32,005 nucleotides of DNA from Singulisphaera sp. GP187 (GCA_945905925.1 CAMDQN010000073.1:1-32005); one strand, 5' to 3'. Counted from the stretch's first letter, positions 17,269-25,979 are shown. Notes: generated by a model not told the origin, from the sequence alone. A program made the numbers and translations.

Positions 17269-18789
17269 ATGAAATCCACTCCGCGGTACGGGAAGGCCAA
17301 CGGCTATCTGCTCGCCTTCATCGGCTCCGTTTTGCTCCTCGCCGGTCTGGTCGGTCTGCTGGCCTGGGATCCACAGAAGTGGTTCGCCCAAGAGAAAGCG
17401 CCCGAACCGCTCGTGGTGTACTGTGCCGCCGGATTGCGCACCCCAATGGAGGAGGTCGCGAAGGAATACGAAGCGACCTACGGCGTTCCGGTTCAGATCC
17501 AGTACGGCGGCTCCCAGACACTCCTCGCCGGTATCGAGGTTTCGCGCCGTGGCGACCTGTACATTCCCGCGGACGAAAGCTACCTGAAAACCGCACGCGA
17601 CAAGGGGCTAATCGACGAAACCATTCCACTCGCCCAGATGAAGCCGGTGCTGGTGGTGAAGCAGGGCAACCCCAAGAACCTGCGAACGATCGACGACCTG
17701 CTCAAACCCGATGTGCGCGTGGCCCAGGGGAACCCGGACGCGACCGCGATCGGTTCGCTCACGCGTGACGCGCTTCGCAAGTCCGGCAAGTGGGACGCGC
17801 TGAACAGCCACACCGCGGTGTTCAAGTTGACCGTCAACGACGTGGCGAATGACGTTCAGGTCGGCGCCGCGGATGTGGGCATCGTCTGGGACACGACGGT
17901 CCGCCAGTCCACGGGTCTGGAAGCGGTCGCTCTGCCACAGTTCGCGGGGGTCCGGGCACACGTGACCGCGGCTGTTCTGCGCGACACGACGAGGCCAACA
18001 GCCGCCCTCAAGTTCGCGAGATTCCTCGCGGCGCGCAATCGCGGTCTGCCGCACTTCGCCGCTCATGGTTTCGACCCGGTCGAGGGTGACGTGTGGGCCG
18101 AAGAGCCGGAGTTGAAGTTGCTGGCCGGGGCCATGCTCCGCCCGGCCGTCGAGGAGACCATCACTGCGTTCGAGCAGCGCGAAGGGGTGAAGGTCACTCG
18201 CGTGTACAACGGGTGCGGAATCCTGGTCGCCCAGATGAAAGCGGGCGAGCGACCGGACGCGTACTTCGCCTGCGATAAATCGTTCATGGACGAGGTCGCC
18301 GATCTGTTCACCGACCACCGCGACGTCTCCACCAACCAACTCGTCATCCTCGTTCACAAGGGGAACCCGCACGGCATCAAGACACTGACCGACTTGGGCA
18401 AGGCGGGGCTGCGGCTCGGGATCGGCCACGAGAAGCAATGCGCGCTCGGCGTGCTGACGCAGCGGACGTTCAAAGAGGGCGGCGTGCAGGAGCAGGTGAT
18501 GAAGAACGTGAAGGTACAGACCCCCACCGGCGACATGCTGGTGAATCAACTCCGCACCGGGTCGCTCGATGCCGTGATCGCCTACGTCAGCAACGCGGTT
18601 CCGGCCGCCGATCAGTTGGACGCCATCGCGATCGACATTCCGTGCGCTCTGGCGGTGCAGCCGGTCGCGGCAGGGAAGGACTCGCCCTACCGGCAGTTGA
18701 GCGGGCGCCTCGCGACCGCGCTCCGATCCACTGCCTCGCAGGGTCGGTTCGAGGCTAACGGGTTCCGCTGGCTCACGGTGAAGAAGTGA
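17269..18789 (+). CDS. Membrane-anchored tandem ModA-like substrate-binding protein
   Basis: The protein has 506 residues. One N-terminal transmembrane anchor (~12-33, no lipobox) is followed by two type-II periplasmic binding domains in a row. Domain 1 (~47-270) begins EPLVVYCAAGL and contains YGGSQTLLAGIE; domain 2 (~282-506) begins LLAGAMLRPAVEE and contains NGCGILVAQMKAGERPDAYF. The two share a spaced motif: NPKNLRTIDDL...RVAQG...IGSLT against NPHGIKTLTDL...RLGIG...LGVLT. ModA-type proteins bind molybdate, tungstate or similar oxyanions; the ligand here is unproven. ATG 17269 is preferred because it places the anchor at the N-terminus. The last codon overlaps the permease start (GTGA). 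Confidence 0.9.
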   Translation: MKSTPRYGKANGYLLAFIGSVLLLAGLVGLLAWDPQKWFAQEKAPEPLVVYCAAGLRTPMEEVAKEYEATYGVPVQIQYGGSQTLLAGIEVSRRGDLYIPADESYLKTARDKGLIDETIPLAQMKPVLVVKQGNPKNLRTIDDLLKPDVRVAQGNPDATAIGSLTRDALRKSGKWDALNSHTAVFKLTVNDVANDVQVGAADVGIVWDTTVRQSTGLEAVALPQFAGVRAHVTAAVLRDTTRPTAALKFARFLAARNRGLPHFAAHGFDPVEGDVWAEEPELKLLAGAMLRPAVEETITAFEQREGVKVTRVYNGCGILVAQMKAGERPDAYFACDKSFMDEVADLFTDHRDVSTNQLVILVHKGNPHGIKTLTDLGKAGLRLGIGHEKQCALGVLTQRTFKEGGVQEQVMKNVKVQTPTGDMLVNQLRTGSLDAVIAYVSNAVPAADQLDAIAIDIPCALAVQPVAAGKDSPYRQLSGRLATALRSTASQGRFEANGFRWLTVKK

Positions 18790-19658
18790 GTGCGTCCGAA
18801 CCCGCCCCGCTAGTGGCCAGCCGCCGCTCAGGCTCCGACGTGCCGTTCCTCTCCGGCCTCATCGTGATCGCGAGCCTGTACGTCGGGCTGATCGTGGCAA
18901 TGATCGCCGCCGACGCCGCCTACCTGGTGACTGACCCGACCGGAAAAGGCGACGACGGGATCGTCGCCGGCTTCGGGCGGTTGGTGCGCCCGCTGGCCAA
19001 GCCCGAGATTCGCTACGCCGTCAAACTCAGTCTCATATCGTGCGCCATCACCGCCATCCTGTCGGTGTGGGTCGCGGTGCCGCTCGGCTATCTGATGTCG
19101 CGCTACGAGTTCCGCGGCAAGGGGATCGTGGACGCAGTCATCGACGTGCCGATCGTGCTGCCTCCGCTGGTGGTCGGGCTGAGCCTGCTGATCCTGTTCC
19201 AGACCATCCCCGGGCGCGCGATCGAACGGGTGTTCCCGGTGACCTACGCGATCCCCGCGGTGATCCTGGCTCAGTTCTCGGTGGCTTGCGCCTTCGCGGT
19301 GCGGACTATGCGCGTGACCTTCGACCAAATCTCGCCGCGACGCGAGCAAGTAGCACGCACGCTCGGGTGTACTCGCGGGCAGGCGTTTTGGCGGGTGGTG
19401 CTGCCGGAGGCGCGCGGCGGGATGGTGACCGCCGCGACGGTGGCGTGGGCGCGGGCGATGGGCGAGTTCGGCCCGATCTTGGTGTTCGCCGGCGCGACCC
19501 GGATGCGAACGGAGGTGCTGTCCACCACGATCTTTCTGGAACTGAGCGTCGGGAATCTGGAAGCGGCCGTCGCGGTGTCGCTGCTGATGGTGCTGGCGGC
19601 CGTGCTGGTTCTCGTCGTCCTGCGCTGGGCGGGCGGTGGACAGGCCAGGGGGTGGTAA
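18786..19658 (+). CDS. ModB-like ABC transporter permease
   Basis: The protein has 290 residues with about six hydrophobic segments. The cytoplasmic EAA loop that touches the ATPase is clear (EQVARTLGCTRGQAFWRVVL, ~185-204), followed by ARAMGEFGPILVFAGA, typical of molybdate/sulfate-type permeases (ModB/CysT). The GTG start at 18786 overlaps the stop of the binding protein by four bases, so translation is coupled. The N-terminus carries an extra ~75 residues before the core permease, including one additional hydrophobic segment with a short loop (DAAYLVTDPTGKGDDG). Confidence 0.9.
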   Translation: MSASEPAPLVASRRSGSDVPFLSGLIVIASLYVGLIVAMIAADAAYLVTDPTGKGDDGIVAGFGRLVRPLAKPEIRYAVKLSLISCAITAILSVWVAVPLGYLMSRYEFRGKGIVDAVIDVPIVLPPLVVGLSLLILFQTIPGRAIERVFPVTYAIPAVILAQFSVACAFAVRTMRVTFDQISPRREQVARTLGCTRGQAFWRVVLPEARGGMVTAATVAWARAMGEFGPILVFAGATRMRTEVLSTTIFLELSVGNLEAAVAVSLLMVLAAVLVLVVLRWAGGGQARGW

Positions 19659-19661
19659 CTC

Positions 19662-20363
19662 GTGATCGTCGTGGACGGGTTATCGGTGCAGTCGGGAGCC
19701 TTCAAGGTAGAGGGGCTTTCGTTCACCGCAAACACGGGCGAGTATGCCGTACTCATGGGCCGGACCGGGTGCGGTAAGACAACACTACTGGAAGCGGTCT
19801 GCGGGCTGAAGCCGGTTCGCGGCGGGCGCATTCGCTTGCTCGGGCGAGACGTGACTCACCTGCCGCCGGCCGATCGCGGGGTCGGATATGTGCCGCAAGA
19901 CCTGGCGCTGTTCCCGACCATGACCGTGCGCGAACACCTCGGGTTCGCCCTGGACGTTCGTCGCTGGAACCCGGCGGAGGCCGCGAAGCGGGTGGACGAA
20001 CTGACCGAACTGTTAGGGCTTGGGGGATTGCTGGACCGTCGGCCGCAGGGGTTGAGCGGCGGTGAGGCGCAGCGGGTGGCGCTGGGGCGGGCGCTGGCGT
20101 TCCGTCCAGGCGTCTTGCTGCTGGACGAACCGCTCAGTGCGCTGGATGAAGACACCCGTGCCGGGATGTACGGTCTGCTCCGGTCAGTGCAGCGGCAGAC
20201 CGGGGTGACCACTCTGCACGTCACCCACAGCCGTGCCGAGGCGCGGTCGCTCGCCGACCGTCTGTTCGTGTTCGACAAGGGCACGCTGCGGGAATCGCCC
20301 CCGAGTTCCTTGCAGGACGAATTGCTCGACGCTCGCGGGGCGAGAACCGACGGGTCCGCGTAG
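19662..20363 (+). CDS. ModC-like ABC transporter ATPase without a TOBE domain
   Basis: The protein has 233 residues and all ATPase motifs: Walker A GRTGCGKT (33-40), Q-loop VPQD, signature LSGGEAQRVALGRA, Walker B VLLLDEP with D-loop SALD, and switch His in LHVTHSR. It energises the permease encoded three bases upstream. Typical ModC is ~350 residues with a C-terminal Mop/TOBE molybdate-binding domain. That part is missing here, so this ATPase cannot sense molybdate in the usual way. The start is GTG 19662. Confidence 0.93.
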   Translation: MIVVDGLSVQSGAFKVEGLSFTANTGEYAVLMGRTGCGKTTLLEAVCGLKPVRGGRIRLLGRDVTHLPPADRGVGYVPQDLALFPTMTVREHLGFALDVRRWNPAEAAKRVDELTELLGLGGLLDRRPQGLSGGEAQRVALGRALAFRPGVLLLDEPLSALDEDTRAGMYGLLRSVQRQTGVTTLHVTHSRAEARSLADRLFVFDKGTLRESPPSSLQDELLDARGARTDGSA

Positions 20364-20524
20364 CCCGATTCTCCGAAAACTCCGGCAGACTTCACGAGTT
20401 ATTCGCTTCGCCGACCGGAACCTTCGTGTTAACTTGATGGTTTTTACAGGTTGTACTCGCTTGTCCCGCCACACGGCCCGCCAGATTCCGCAACGGTAGC
20501 CCGTTGCGCCTCTCAGGTACGCTG

Positions 20525-23500
20525 ATGAACACCCGCTTCGCCGGTTTTCACTTGCTCGCCGCGTGTGTCCTCGGTGTGTTGGCCTTGCCTGCGGTTCGCG
20601 CCGCCGACTGGCCCACACACCGGTACGACGCCGGTCGCTCCGCCGCGTCTCCTGAAGAGTTGCCCGCTGAACTGCACCCGCACTGGGTGCGGCACCTGCC
20701 GCCGCTGCGCCCAGCGTGGCCGGACCAGACCATGATGCGGTTCGACGCCGCTTACGCCCCAGTCGTCGCCGGCAAGACGTTGTTCGTCGGCTCCCCGCTC
20801 GCCGACACGGTCACTGCTTACCACACCGAGACCGGTGCCGAGAAGTGGCGGTTCACCACAGACGGGCCGGTCCGCTTCTCTCCGCTCGCCTGGGAAGACC
20901 GTCTCCTCTTCGCGTCCGACGACGGGTATCTGTACTGCGTCGAGGCCGCGACCGGGAAGTTGCTGTGGAAGTTTCGCGGCGGTCCGGCGGACCGGCACAT
21001 CCTCGGGAATGGGCGGCTCATCTCGATGTGGCCGGCGCGCGGCGGCCCGGTCATCGCCGATGGCACGGTGTACTTCGCCGCGAGCATCTGGCCGTTCATG
21101 GGCGTGTTCGTCCACGCGCTCGATGCGCGCACCGGCAAGGTGCGGTGGACGAACGACGGCGACGGCTCGACCTTCATGAAGCAACCGCATCAGGCCGACT
21201 CGTTCGCGGCCGTCGCCCCGCAGGGGAACTTGGTGGTCGTCGGCGACAACCTGCTGGTGCCGGGCGGACGGTCGGTGCCGGCGTGCTACGACCGCCACAC
21301 CGGGAAGTTGCTGCACTACCTGCTGGCCGACAACTCCAAGATTGGCGGCGGATCAGAAGTCGCGGCCGGCGGCACCAACTTCTACAACGGCGGCACCGCC
21401 TTCGACCTGAAGACCGGCGAGCGTCTCGGCGCGGGCGGCACCCACGTCGCGTTCACCGACAACACCCTGTACACCTACACTTCCGGGACGTTTCGGGCGC
21501 TCAATCTGAAAACCGCGAAGACCGAGATCGAAACGGTACTCGATCGGAAGGCGCTCACGGTGAAGAAGCGAGCGAAGTGGACGATCGCGGAAACCGGCAC
21601 CGCCAAACTGGACAAGGTGGGGACGGTGATCAAGGCCGGCTCGCGCCTGTACGCGGCGACGGAAGGCGAGGTGTGCGCGGTCGAGTTGCCACTGCCCAAA
21701 GACAGCAAGACCGCACCGAATGTTTCCTGGCGCGCGGCGGTCAAGGGCAAGCCGGCCAACGTGCTCGCGGCCGACGGCCGGCTGTTCGTCGTTACCCTCG
21801 AAGGGCACATCCACTGCTTCGGCCCCGGCAAGGTAGAGACGAAGGTTCACGAAGTCGCCGCCCCGGCTGCTCCCCCGGCTCTGGACGCGGGGACCGACTT
21901 CGCCCGCGCCGCGGTTGAGGCCACGAAAACTCGCGGCGGGTACTGCGTGGTCTGGGGCGTCGGGTCCGGGCGGATGGTGCCCGAACTCGTCCGGCTCACT
22001 GACCTGCGTGTGATCGTGGTGGAGCCGAACGCGGCAAAAGTGGAGGTCGCCCGGCGCACGCTCCAAGAGGCCGGGTTGTATGGTGATCGCGTGGCCGTTC
22101 ACCACGGCGACCCGCGCACATTCAACCTGCCGCCGTACCTCGCGAGCCTGATGGTGTCCGAAGACCCCGTGGCCGCCGGCGTTCCGCAAGATGCCGCGGG
22201 GCTTCGCAAGTTATTTGAAACGCTACGGCCCTACGGCGGCGTCGCGTACCTGAAGATTCCGGCCGTGAGTCGATCGGAGTTCGGCCGACAAGTGGACGCG
22301 GCCAAGATGGCTGGCGCGAAGGTGCGAGAGGTCGAGGGCAGAGTGTTGCTGTCCCGCGAGGGCGCGCTCCCGGGGGCCGGCGATTGGACGCACGAGCACG
22401 CCGACGCCGCCAACACGCGCGTCTCACTCGACCGACTGGCGAAGGCTCCGCTCGGCATCCTGTGGTTCGGCGGCCCGTCGCACGACGGCATCTTGCCGCG
22501 GCACGGCCACGGCCCGCAACCGCAGGTCATCGACGGCCGGCTGGTGATCGAGGGCGTGGACATGCTCCGGTGCATGGACATCTACACCGGCCGCGTGTTG
22601 TGGGAAGCGAAGTTGCCCGGCGTCGGCACCTTCTACGACAACACCGCTCACCAACCCGGCGCGAACGCGGCCGGTACCAACTTCGTCTCCACGTCCGACG
22701 GCATCTACGTTCTGCACGACCGCGCGTGTTTGCGACTCGACCCGGCCACCGGGAAGGAACTGGCTCGGTTTTCTTTCCCCGCCGCAGTCGGCGAACAGGC
22801 TCCTGAGTGGGGTTATCTCAACGTCGCGGGCGACTACCTCATCGGCTGCACTGGGCCGGAAGAGGGGCTGCCGGAGGTCAAGGGCCGTCCGTCCGCGGCG
22901 AGCCGGTCGTCGAGTCGTCAACTCGCGGTTCTCGACCGACGAACCGGGGCCGTGCTGTGGACTGCGGACGCGCGCGCTGGGTTCCGGCACAACACCGTGT
23001 GTATCGGCGGTGGGCGGCTCTATGCCGTCGATCGCGTCTCGGGTGAACAACTGGCGCGTCTGAAGCGGCGAGGCGAAACTCCGAAGCACCCGCCGCGACT
23101 GGTCGCGCTCGACCTGAAGACTGGCAAGGAGGTGTGGAACACCGAGGAGAAGGTGTTCGGGACGTGGCTGAGCTACTCGGCGAAACATGACGTTCTGGTG
23201 GAAGCCGGGCGCGTGGCACGCGACACCTTAACCGACGAGCCGAAGGGAATGCGAGCATACAAGGCTGGCACCGGGGGAGTGCTGTGGGACAAGTCTGCGT
23301 ACATCGGCCCGGCGATGATCCGCGGCGACCAGATCCTCAAGGACAAGAGCGCCTGCGACCTGCTGACCGGCGCTCCGTACATGATTGCGGACCCGCTCAC
23401 CGGGGAGAAGGTGGAATGGACGTGGACGCGGACCTACGGGTGCAACACGCCGGCCGCGTCCGAGTGCCTGCTGACGTTCCGGTCCGGGGCGGCCGGGTAC

Positions 23501-24226
23501 TACGATCTGACCAACGACGGCGGCACCGGCAACTTCGGCGGGTTCCGGTCGAGCTGCACCAACAACCTGATCGTGGCCGGCGGACTGATCAACGCCCCGG
23601 ATTACACCCGCACTTGCACCTGTAGTTACCAGAATCAGACTTCACTGGCTCTGGTTCACATGCCGGACGTGGAGATGTGGACGTACACCGGGATCAACAA
23701 GTCGTCCGGCCCGATCCGGCGGTTGGGGCTAAACTTGGCGGCGCCGGGCGACCGAAAGTCAGCAGACGGCACCCTGTGGTTGGAATACCCGTTCAGCGGC
23801 GGGCCAACGCCGCGGGTAGTGGTCAAGCACACCCCGGAAAAGCCAGAGTGGTTCCGCCGGCACGCCTCGCAAATCGAGGGCGGGCTGAGTTGGGTGGCCG
23901 CGTCCGGGGCGGAGGGTCTGGAGACGCTAACGGTGACGCTGGGCGACACCACCGGTCCGCAGCGGACCTACACGGTGCGGCTCCACTTCGCCGAGCCGAA
24001 CGGACTGGGTGAGGGCAAGCGTGTGTTCCACGTCGGTCTCCAGGGCAAGCGGGTGTTGGAAAACCTGGACGTGAGCAAGGAGGCGGGGGGGGCGGGTCGC
24101 GGGCTGATCAAGGAGGTGAAGGGGGTAACGGTCGGCCGCGATCTGATCGTGACGCTGACCCCGATCGACCCGGTCGGCGCGCTGCCGGTCCTGTCCGGCA
24201 TCGAGGTCGTGGCCGAAGGCTGGTGA
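20525..24226 (+). CDS. Giant exported PQQ-type propeller protein with inserted methyltransferase-like segment and malectin-like C-terminus
   Basis: The protein has 1233 residues. A signal peptide covers ~1-27 (cleavage near VRA-ADWPTH). Residues ~28-455 and ~615-1010 carry PQQ-type beta-propeller repeats (for example LYCVEAATGKLLWKF and LVALDLKTGKEVWNT). Between them, ~465-610 read like a Rossmann SAM-methyltransferase: VVWGVGSGR, then VIVVEPNAAKVEVARRTL, then VAVHHGD. A CTCSY motif lies near 1030, and the last ~100 residues resemble malectin (YTVRLHFAEPN). Similar mosaics occur in planctomycetes and are often named BamB-like, but the function is unknown. It is exported, so how it would meet SAM is unclear. 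ATG 20525 gives a normal signal peptide. Confidence 0.9.
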   Translation: MNTRFAGFHLLAACVLGVLALPAVRAADWPTHRYDAGRSAASPEELPAELHPHWVRHLPPLRPAWPDQTMMRFDAAYAPVVAGKTLFVGSPLADTVTAYHTETGAEKWRFTTDGPVRFSPLAWEDRLLFASDDGYLYCVEAATGKLLWKFRGGPADRHILGNGRLISMWPARGGPVIADGTVYFAASIWPFMGVFVHALDARTGKVRWTNDGDGSTFMKQPHQADSFAAVAPQGNLVVVGDNLLVPGGRSVPACYDRHTGKLLHYLLADNSKIGGGSEVAAGGTNFYNGGTAFDLKTGERLGAGGTHVAFTDNTLYTYTSGTFRALNLKTAKTEIETVLDRKALTVKKRAKWTIAETGTAKLDKVGTVIKAGSRLYAATEGEVCAVELPLPKDSKTAPNVSWRAAVKGKPANVLAADGRLFVVTLEGHIHCFGPGKVETKVHEVAAPAAPPALDAGTDFARAAVEATKTRGGYCVVWGVGSGRMVPELVRLTDLRVIVVEPNAAKVEVARRTLQEAGLYGDRVAVHHGDPRTFNLPPYLASLMVSEDPVAAGVPQDAAGLRKLFETLRPYGGVAYLKIPAVSRSEFGRQVDAAKMAGAKVREVEGRVLLSREGALPGAGDWTHEHADAANTRVSLDRLAKAPLGILWFGGPSHDGILPRHGHGPQPQVIDGRLVIEGVDMLRCMDIYTGRVLWEAKLPGVGTFYDNTAHQPGANAAGTNFVSTSDGIYVLHDRACLRLDPATGKELARFSFPAAVGEQAPEWGYLNVAGDYLIGCTGPEEGLPEVKGRPSAASRSSSRQLAVLDRRTGAVLWTADARAGFRHNTVCIGGGRLYAVDRVSGEQLARLKRRGETPKHPPRLVALDLKTGKEVWNTEEKVFGTWLSYSAKHDVLVEAGRVARDTLTDEPKGMRAYKAGTGGVLWDKSAYIGPAMIRGDQILKDKSACDLLTGAPYMIADPLTGEKVEWTWTRTYGCNTPAASECLLTFRSGAAGYYDLTNDGGTGNFGGFRSSCTNNLIVAGGLINAPDYTRTCTCSYQNQTSLALVHMPDVEMWTYTGINKSSGPIRRLGLNLAAPGDRKSADGTLWLEYPFSGGPTPRVVVKHTPEKPEWFRRHASQIEGGLSWVAASGAEGLETLTVTLGDTTGPQRTYTVRLHFAEPNGLGEGKRVFHVGLQGKRVLENLDVSKEAGGAGRGLIKEVKGVTVGRDLIVTLTPIDPVGALPVLSGIEVVAEGW

Positions 24227-24254
24227 ACCTGCCACTCTTACCATCCGGTTGGTG

Positions 24255-24291
24255 TTGTCGTGGTGCAGGGCGCTCACCTGCACCACGACAA
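24255..24291 (+). terminator. Terminator after the giant propeller gene
   Basis: A perfect 15-bp stem, TTGTCGTGGTGCAGG (24255-24269) with its complement (24277-24291), and a 7-base loop, 28 bases after the stop. No strong T-run follows. It suggests that the next gene may have separate transcription. Confidence 0.7.
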
Positions 24292-24362
24292 AGACACTCA
24301 CAACCGGATCGTAAATTAGGCTGTTGTGTTCCGCAGGCAGTCCCGTACGAGATGCTTCACTC

Positions 24363-25478
24363 ATGCTTGCGTTTCGCCGCACTCACGCGTTCCTACTGAC
24401 CATAGCGGCCGCGCTGGTTCTGACGCCGTCGCCGGCGCAGGCGTGCAACATCCCGGTGTTCAAGTACGCCCTCGATCGATGGCCGTCAGACCCGTACCGG
24501 CTCACCGTGTTCCACCGTGGGCCGATCGCCGCGGAACACCGCGACACACTCAAGACGCTGGAGAAACACGCCGACGGCGACCATCCAGCCGTCGTCCTCG
24601 AACTCGTCGATCTGGCTCGGAATCCGGACGGAATAAAGGGCGTTCCGACGCCGGCGGCCACAGCGGACCTTCCGTGGCTCGTCGTTCGCTACCCCGCCGC
24701 AACGCGGATCAACGTGCCGGTCTGGTCCGGGGCGTTGCGGGCCGCCGTTCCTGCCTCGCTGCTCGATTCCCCGGCCCGCCGTGAACTCGCTCGCCGCATT
24801 CAAGGGGGTGATTCTGCCGTGTGGGTGTTGCTCGCGTCCGGCGACGCGGCGAAGGACGCTGCTGCCGAGAAACTGCTGCGGGCCGAAGTGCAACGGCTGG
24901 CGAAGGAGTTGAAGTTGCCGGTTCTCACCGCCGCCCCGGAGGATCAGTTGCCCGGCGCAGCGGACCGCCCACTTAAGCTCGCGTTCTCGGTACTCCGCGT
25001 CGGCAGGACCGATGCGGCCGAGGAGATGCTGGTGAAGATGCTGCTGAATACCGAGGACGACCTGCCCGGCCGGACCGACCCGACGGTGTTTCCGGTGTTC
25101 GGCCGCGGACGCGCGTTGCCCGCTCTGGTCGGAGCCGGGATCACGCCCGAGAACATCAAGGACGCGGCCACGTTCCTCGCCGGCCCGTGTTCGTGCGAGG
25201 TGAAGCGAGAAAATCCCGGCGTCGATCTGCTCCTGACGGCGAACTGGGACCGGGCGGGCACACCGAACCCCGTGTCCGCTCCTCCAGTTCCTGCCGGCAC
25301 CCTGGTGCCGATTCCGCAACTGGTGCCCGCACCCACCACAGAACCTCTACCGACTACGAGTGCCTCGCCGTCGGTTTCGCCGCGGCACCTGCTCCTGGGC
25401 GGGATTGGAATTGCGGGGTTGCTGGCGGCGTTCACCGGGACGATGGTTCTCAGATCCCGGTGGCGCGCTTCGCGGTGA
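24363..25478 (+). CDS. Exported membrane-anchored protein with ACNIPVF motif, unknown function
   Basis: The protein has 371 residues. A signal peptide (~1-27) is followed at once by ACNIPVFKYALDRWPSDPYR, a sequence I associate with a conserved but uncharacterised planctomycete family. A mixed alpha/beta region follows, then a Pro/Thr-rich linker (~295-335) and one C-terminal transmembrane helix (LLLGGIGIAGLLAAFTGTMV) with a short basic cytoplasmic tail. The body therefore faces the periplasm. The middle part has the look of a thiol-redox or binding fold (LPVLTAAPEDQLPG; a CSC pair late in the body), but no motif is decisive. ATG 24363 is preferred over 24324. It follows the giant propeller gene on the same strand. 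Confidence 0.8.
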   Translation: MLAFRRTHAFLLTIAAALVLTPSPAQACNIPVFKYALDRWPSDPYRLTVFHRGPIAAEHRDTLKTLEKHADGDHPAVVLELVDLARNPDGIKGVPTPAATADLPWLVVRYPAATRINVPVWSGALRAAVPASLLDSPARRELARRIQGGDSAVWVLLASGDAAKDAAAEKLLRAEVQRLAKELKLPVLTAAPEDQLPGAADRPLKLAFSVLRVGRTDAAEEMLVKMLLNTEDDLPGRTDPTVFPVFGRGRALPALVGAGITPENIKDAATFLAGPCSCEVKRENPGVDLLLTANWDRAGTPNPVSAPPVPAGTLVPIPQLVPAPTTEPLPTTSASPSVSPRHLLLGGIGIAGLLAAFTGTMVLRSRWRASR

Positions 25479-25497
25479 CGTGCTCGGCCACAGATAC

Positions 25498-25539
25498 CGA
25501 ATCGCGTAAATCAGTTGTCTTTCAAAGTTACGCGATTCG
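25498..25539. terminator. Hairpin between the ACNIPVF gene and the pseudogene
   Basis: CGAATCGCGTAA (25498-25509) pairs perfectly with TTACGCGATTCG (25528-25539) around an 18-base loop. It lies 20 bases after the ACNIPVF stop and also overlaps the decayed 3' end of the minus-strand pseudogene. It may terminate the upstream gene. Confidence 0.5.
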
Positions 25540-25898
25540 TACATCTCGCGAGCGAGTGACACCGCGGCGTCAGTCCGCCATTTCGGGAGAGAAGGTCGCC
25601 GGGCGGAACGGGTTCCCGGCGATGTCACGGAGGTGAGCCACCAGAGCAGCCGAGATCGCGCCACGCGGCTTCGTGGCAGACTCTGCGATGCCCGCCACCA
25701 GCGACGGGAAAGACTTCTTGCTCAGCACCTCAAGTACAGTCGGCGCCGCCCACCCCGCGTCGCGCATGCCGATGGGTGCCTCAAACTGCAATTGTTAACC
25801 ACCGAGGCGGCGACCCCGCTCGCACCGCGGAGTTCGTCCAGTGTCGCGTCTCCGTCCGCGAACCGTTCGCCGCACATCAACCATTCCGCTTCGTCCAT
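25520..25898 (-). pseudogene. Decayed member of the Gemmata 'EAEWL ... GNPFRP' family
   Basis: The minus strand begins MDEAEWLMCGERFADGDATL (ATG 25898). This joins the usual family N-terminus (xEAEWL) to a segment normally found ~60 residues later (ERFADG), so an internal deletion is evident. The frame then shifts, and another frame reads AALVAHLRDIAGNPFRP, the family hallmark. It stops at 25570; one base out of phase the text resumes as WRTDAAVSLAREMYESRNFE before losing similarity. An extra A in GAAATGG would explain the second shift. Members are numerous in Gemmataceae and of unknown function. This copy is non-functional by any reading. The 3' boundary is approximate. Confidence 0.75.
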
Positions 25899-25935
25899 CG
25901 CACCCCTCGCGTGCGTCGCCCAAACGGGTTTGCAG

Positions 25936-25941
25936 TATAAT
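25936..25941 (+). promoter_or_regulatory. -10 box of the hemX-hemA operon
   Basis: A perfect TATAAT sits 38 bases before the start of the HemX-like gene, in GCAGTATAATACCC. No good -35 box is seen at standard spacing. Confidence 0.45.
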
Positions 25942-25979
25942 ACCCGCTACCGCCTGATGACCGCGAGGTTCGCCGCGCA

